Part shown: piece by piece, positions 40,275 through 41,681 of the stretch
Layout: each line of letters starts with the position of its first letter
Numbering within the stretch: position 1 is the stretch's first letter
Assembly: GCA_024277135.1 (NCBI GenBank)
Contig: JAJRVV010000032.1
Coordinates: 1-41,681, forward strand
Length of the DNA stretch: 41,681 nt
Direction of reading: 5' to 3'
From: Chloroflexota bacterium
GTDB lineage: Bacteria; Chloroflexota; Anaerolineae; Promineifilales; Promineifilaceae
Notes under the pieces: model-generated
What the model was told of the DNA's origin: nothing
Database searches by the model: none
What the model saw: the letters and a program-made list of their open reading frames with translations, nothing else
Position numbers and translations under genes: made by a program

Positions 40275-41300
40275 GCGCAATTCTTTCATCGCATCGCTGC
40301 AAAGGTATAGTGACCCGAACGGCCGTACCCGTTCCGGCCTGACTCTCAATCGTGACCGCGCCCCCCAATTCCGCCGCCCGCTGGCGCATGTTGGACAGCC
40401 CCATTCCCTCATCCGCCGCCGATGGGTCGAACCCCTGTCCGTCATCTTCAATTCGCAGGTGGACGGCCGTTTCCGTGGCCGTCAGGCTCAAGGCTATCTG
40501 GTTGGCGCGGGCGTGGCGGGCGGCATTGCTCAACGCCTCTTGAGCGATGCGAAAATGGCCGTTTGCGCCCCGGCCGGGAACTGTTCGTCGACTGGCAGCG
40601 GGCCAAAATCGGCCGTCACCTCAACGCCGGTGCGGTAGGCCAACGCCTGGCGCTGTTCGCGCAGCGCCTCCACCAATCCGATCTTCTCCAGGGGGATGGG
40701 GGTCAATTGGCGCAGCATGGCGTTCATTTCCACCATCGCCGCCTGGGCGCTGGCGCGGACATCGGCCAGGGCCGCCTGCGCCCCGGCGGCGTCACGCTGC
40801 CAACGCGCCTGCGCCGTGGCCGCGCCCACCTGGATAGCGAACAACTGCTGTTTGATGGAATCGTGCAAATCGCGGGCCAGCCGGTTGCGTTCCGCCTGCG
40901 CCGCCGCCTCGCCGGTTTGTTTGAGCCGCATTTCCCGTAGTTCGGTAAACGGTCGTTCCCGCTCCGCTAACACCCGCAATTTCGCCATCAATCCCGCCAA
41001 CGGCCCGAACCTTCGCTGCGGCATTTCGGCAATGGGCAGCAGCTCCGTCAGCCGCCACAGCGACCAATCCAACAGCCGCACCCCGCGCTGGATGTTGGCG
41101 GTCAGCAGCAGACCGGTCACGCCACCCACTGCCATCGCCAATGGCAGCCAATCCGTCGGCGACAACGGCCGTAATCCCTCCGCCGCCAGCCAGGCCGCGC
41201 CGGCTGCAAAAAAGTGGGATAAAAACAACTGCCCGGCCAGCGTCACCGATGTGAGATTAGGGTGTAAATCACCGTTTGGGGTTGGGGAATTGGGGGTCAT
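40267..41300 (-). pseudogene. NarX/LiaS-type histidine kinase split by a one-base deletion
   Basis: The first part (41300 to about 40530) has two membrane helices without an outer loop, then HisKA_3 with His146 (RNRLARDLHDSIKQQLFAIQ). The second part (to 40267) is the ATPase domain (ALSNAARHARANQIALSL, DDGQGFD, GMGLSNMRQRAAELGG). They join perfectly if one C is added near 40550/40551: the sequence reads ATTTTCGCATCGCTCAAGAG where ATTTTCCGCATC would give IFRIAQEALSNAARH. Otherwise the domains are intact, so a sequencing error or a recent mutation is likely. The ATG at 41300 has GGAG 7 nt upstream. It starts the kinase/membrane protein/regulator operon. Confidence 0.85.
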
Positions 41301-41465
41301 CGCCGTTCTCCGTTCATAAAATGATCATACAATAGAATCATACACCCCGTCATCACATATTCCAGGGATTGCCGCCTCCCCCAAATGGGGGATTTTCAGA
41401 TTCAGTAGCATGTCTTACGGCAGCGACAAGTGGGTTTCTGACTACACCTGGAGCGGTTTGCCGTC
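41301..41465. other. Upstream region of the kinase operon
   Basis: Holds two GTATGAT words (41318-41345 read in reverse), which may be promoter -10 elements, and a CCCCCAAATGGGGG hairpin near 41374-41387. A 32-codon plus-strand frame (41411-41509) is not believed. Confidence 0.4.
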
Positions 41466-41560
41466 TCAGTTAGTCGCAGTTTCGCCGTTTTCACGACGGA
41501 TAAATTGATATTTTTGCCGGTCATACTCAACCCCTAGCAGCTTGTCGGAAGAGTCGAAAT
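41466..41560 (-). pseudogene. C-terminal end of a gene, apparently cut by the terminal element
   Basis: A minus-strand frame running out of the element at 41534 reads YFDSSDKLLGVEYDRQKYQF then IRRENGETATN and stops (41466-41468). It reads like a real protein end, but upstream of it lies only the palindromic element, so the gene is truncated or its start lies beyond the window in a shifted frame. Confidence 0.3.
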
Positions 41561-41681
41561 AGCAACACGGATAGAACGGATTGGACGGATTTTCACGGAT
41601 AAAATAAGGGAAAATCCGTGTAAATCCGTTAGATCCGTATCATCCGTGTATCCATTAAATCATTCTCCGACAGCCTGCTAG
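41534..41681. mobile_element. MITE-like element with CTAGCAG terminal repeats
   Basis: Left end CTAGCAGCTTGTCGGA (41534-41549) and right end TCCGACAGCCTGCTAG (41666-41681) are inverted repeats with two mismatches. The interior holds repeated ATCCGT units in both orientations (ACGGATTT, AAATCCGT), giving a long hairpin. The window ends exactly at the right end, so a target duplication cannot be tested. Confidence 0.7.

Overview
The window looks like a chromosomal segment of an uncultured or poorly studied filament-type Chloroflexota bacterium (Anaerolineae/Caldilineae-like). This is an inference from gene content: a lipoprotein binding protein with a VTE-rich linker and unusual domain order, a membrane-anchored X25/GH13 pullulanase, a degenerate Clp ATPase, and many short intergenic repeats. 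No rRNA, tRNA or CRISPR array is visible. Most genes lie on the minus strand. Termination uses the standard code.

Layout. 1-273: a perfect heptamer tandem array that runs into the stop codon of the first gene. 265-2712 (-): an envelope polysaccharide cluster (GT4 glycosyltransferase and two Wzz/YveK-type membrane proteins). 2766-4641 (-): an envelope-stress module (LiaF-like membrane protein, PspC, PspA) littered with hairpin repeats. 4794-6745 (+): a D-2-hydroxyacid dehydrogenase and an MNT/HEPN pair separated by a 101-bp MITE; a second copy of this MITE lies at 3980-4080. 6773-11349 (+): a secreted pullulanase interrupted by one in-frame TGA, and a small ABM-like protein. 11457-11663 (+): an orphan antitoxin-like gene. 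11742-15014 (-): a 1090-residue surface protein. 15211-17154 (-): two paralogous membrane proteins. 17239-19365 (-): xpt-guaA, a xanthine to XMP to GMP route. 19649-20611 (+): a polyprenyl diphosphate synthase. 20695-23064 (-): an orphan sensor kinase.

23577-31175 (-) is a six-gene oligopeptide/dipeptide-type ABC transporter operon. Its binding protein has the two halves of the SBP_bac_5 fold in swapped order, and its permeases carry extra extracytoplasmic segments. This block is visibly richer in A+T and nearly free of an octamer that is very common elsewhere. 31876-34691 (+): a Clp-type AAA+ protein with a dead first ATPase ring, and a DinB-like protein. 34877-38033 (-): an HMG-CoA-lyase-like enzyme, rhodanese, DUF423 protein, and an ATP-cone/uridine-kinase fusion. 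38158-41300 (-): a NarL-type response regulator, a polytopic membrane protein and a frameshifted histidine kinase, translationally coupled.

Across the window the palindrome ACGGCCGT occurs about 66 times by eye, roughly sixty-fold above random expectation, resembling the HIP1 phenomenon of cyanobacteria. Intergenic spaces hold at least three short palindromic elements with 8-bp target duplications and several heptamer-type repeats that fold into hairpins at gene ends. The strongest candidates for something undescribed are the permuted binding protein, the octamer, and the MITE families.
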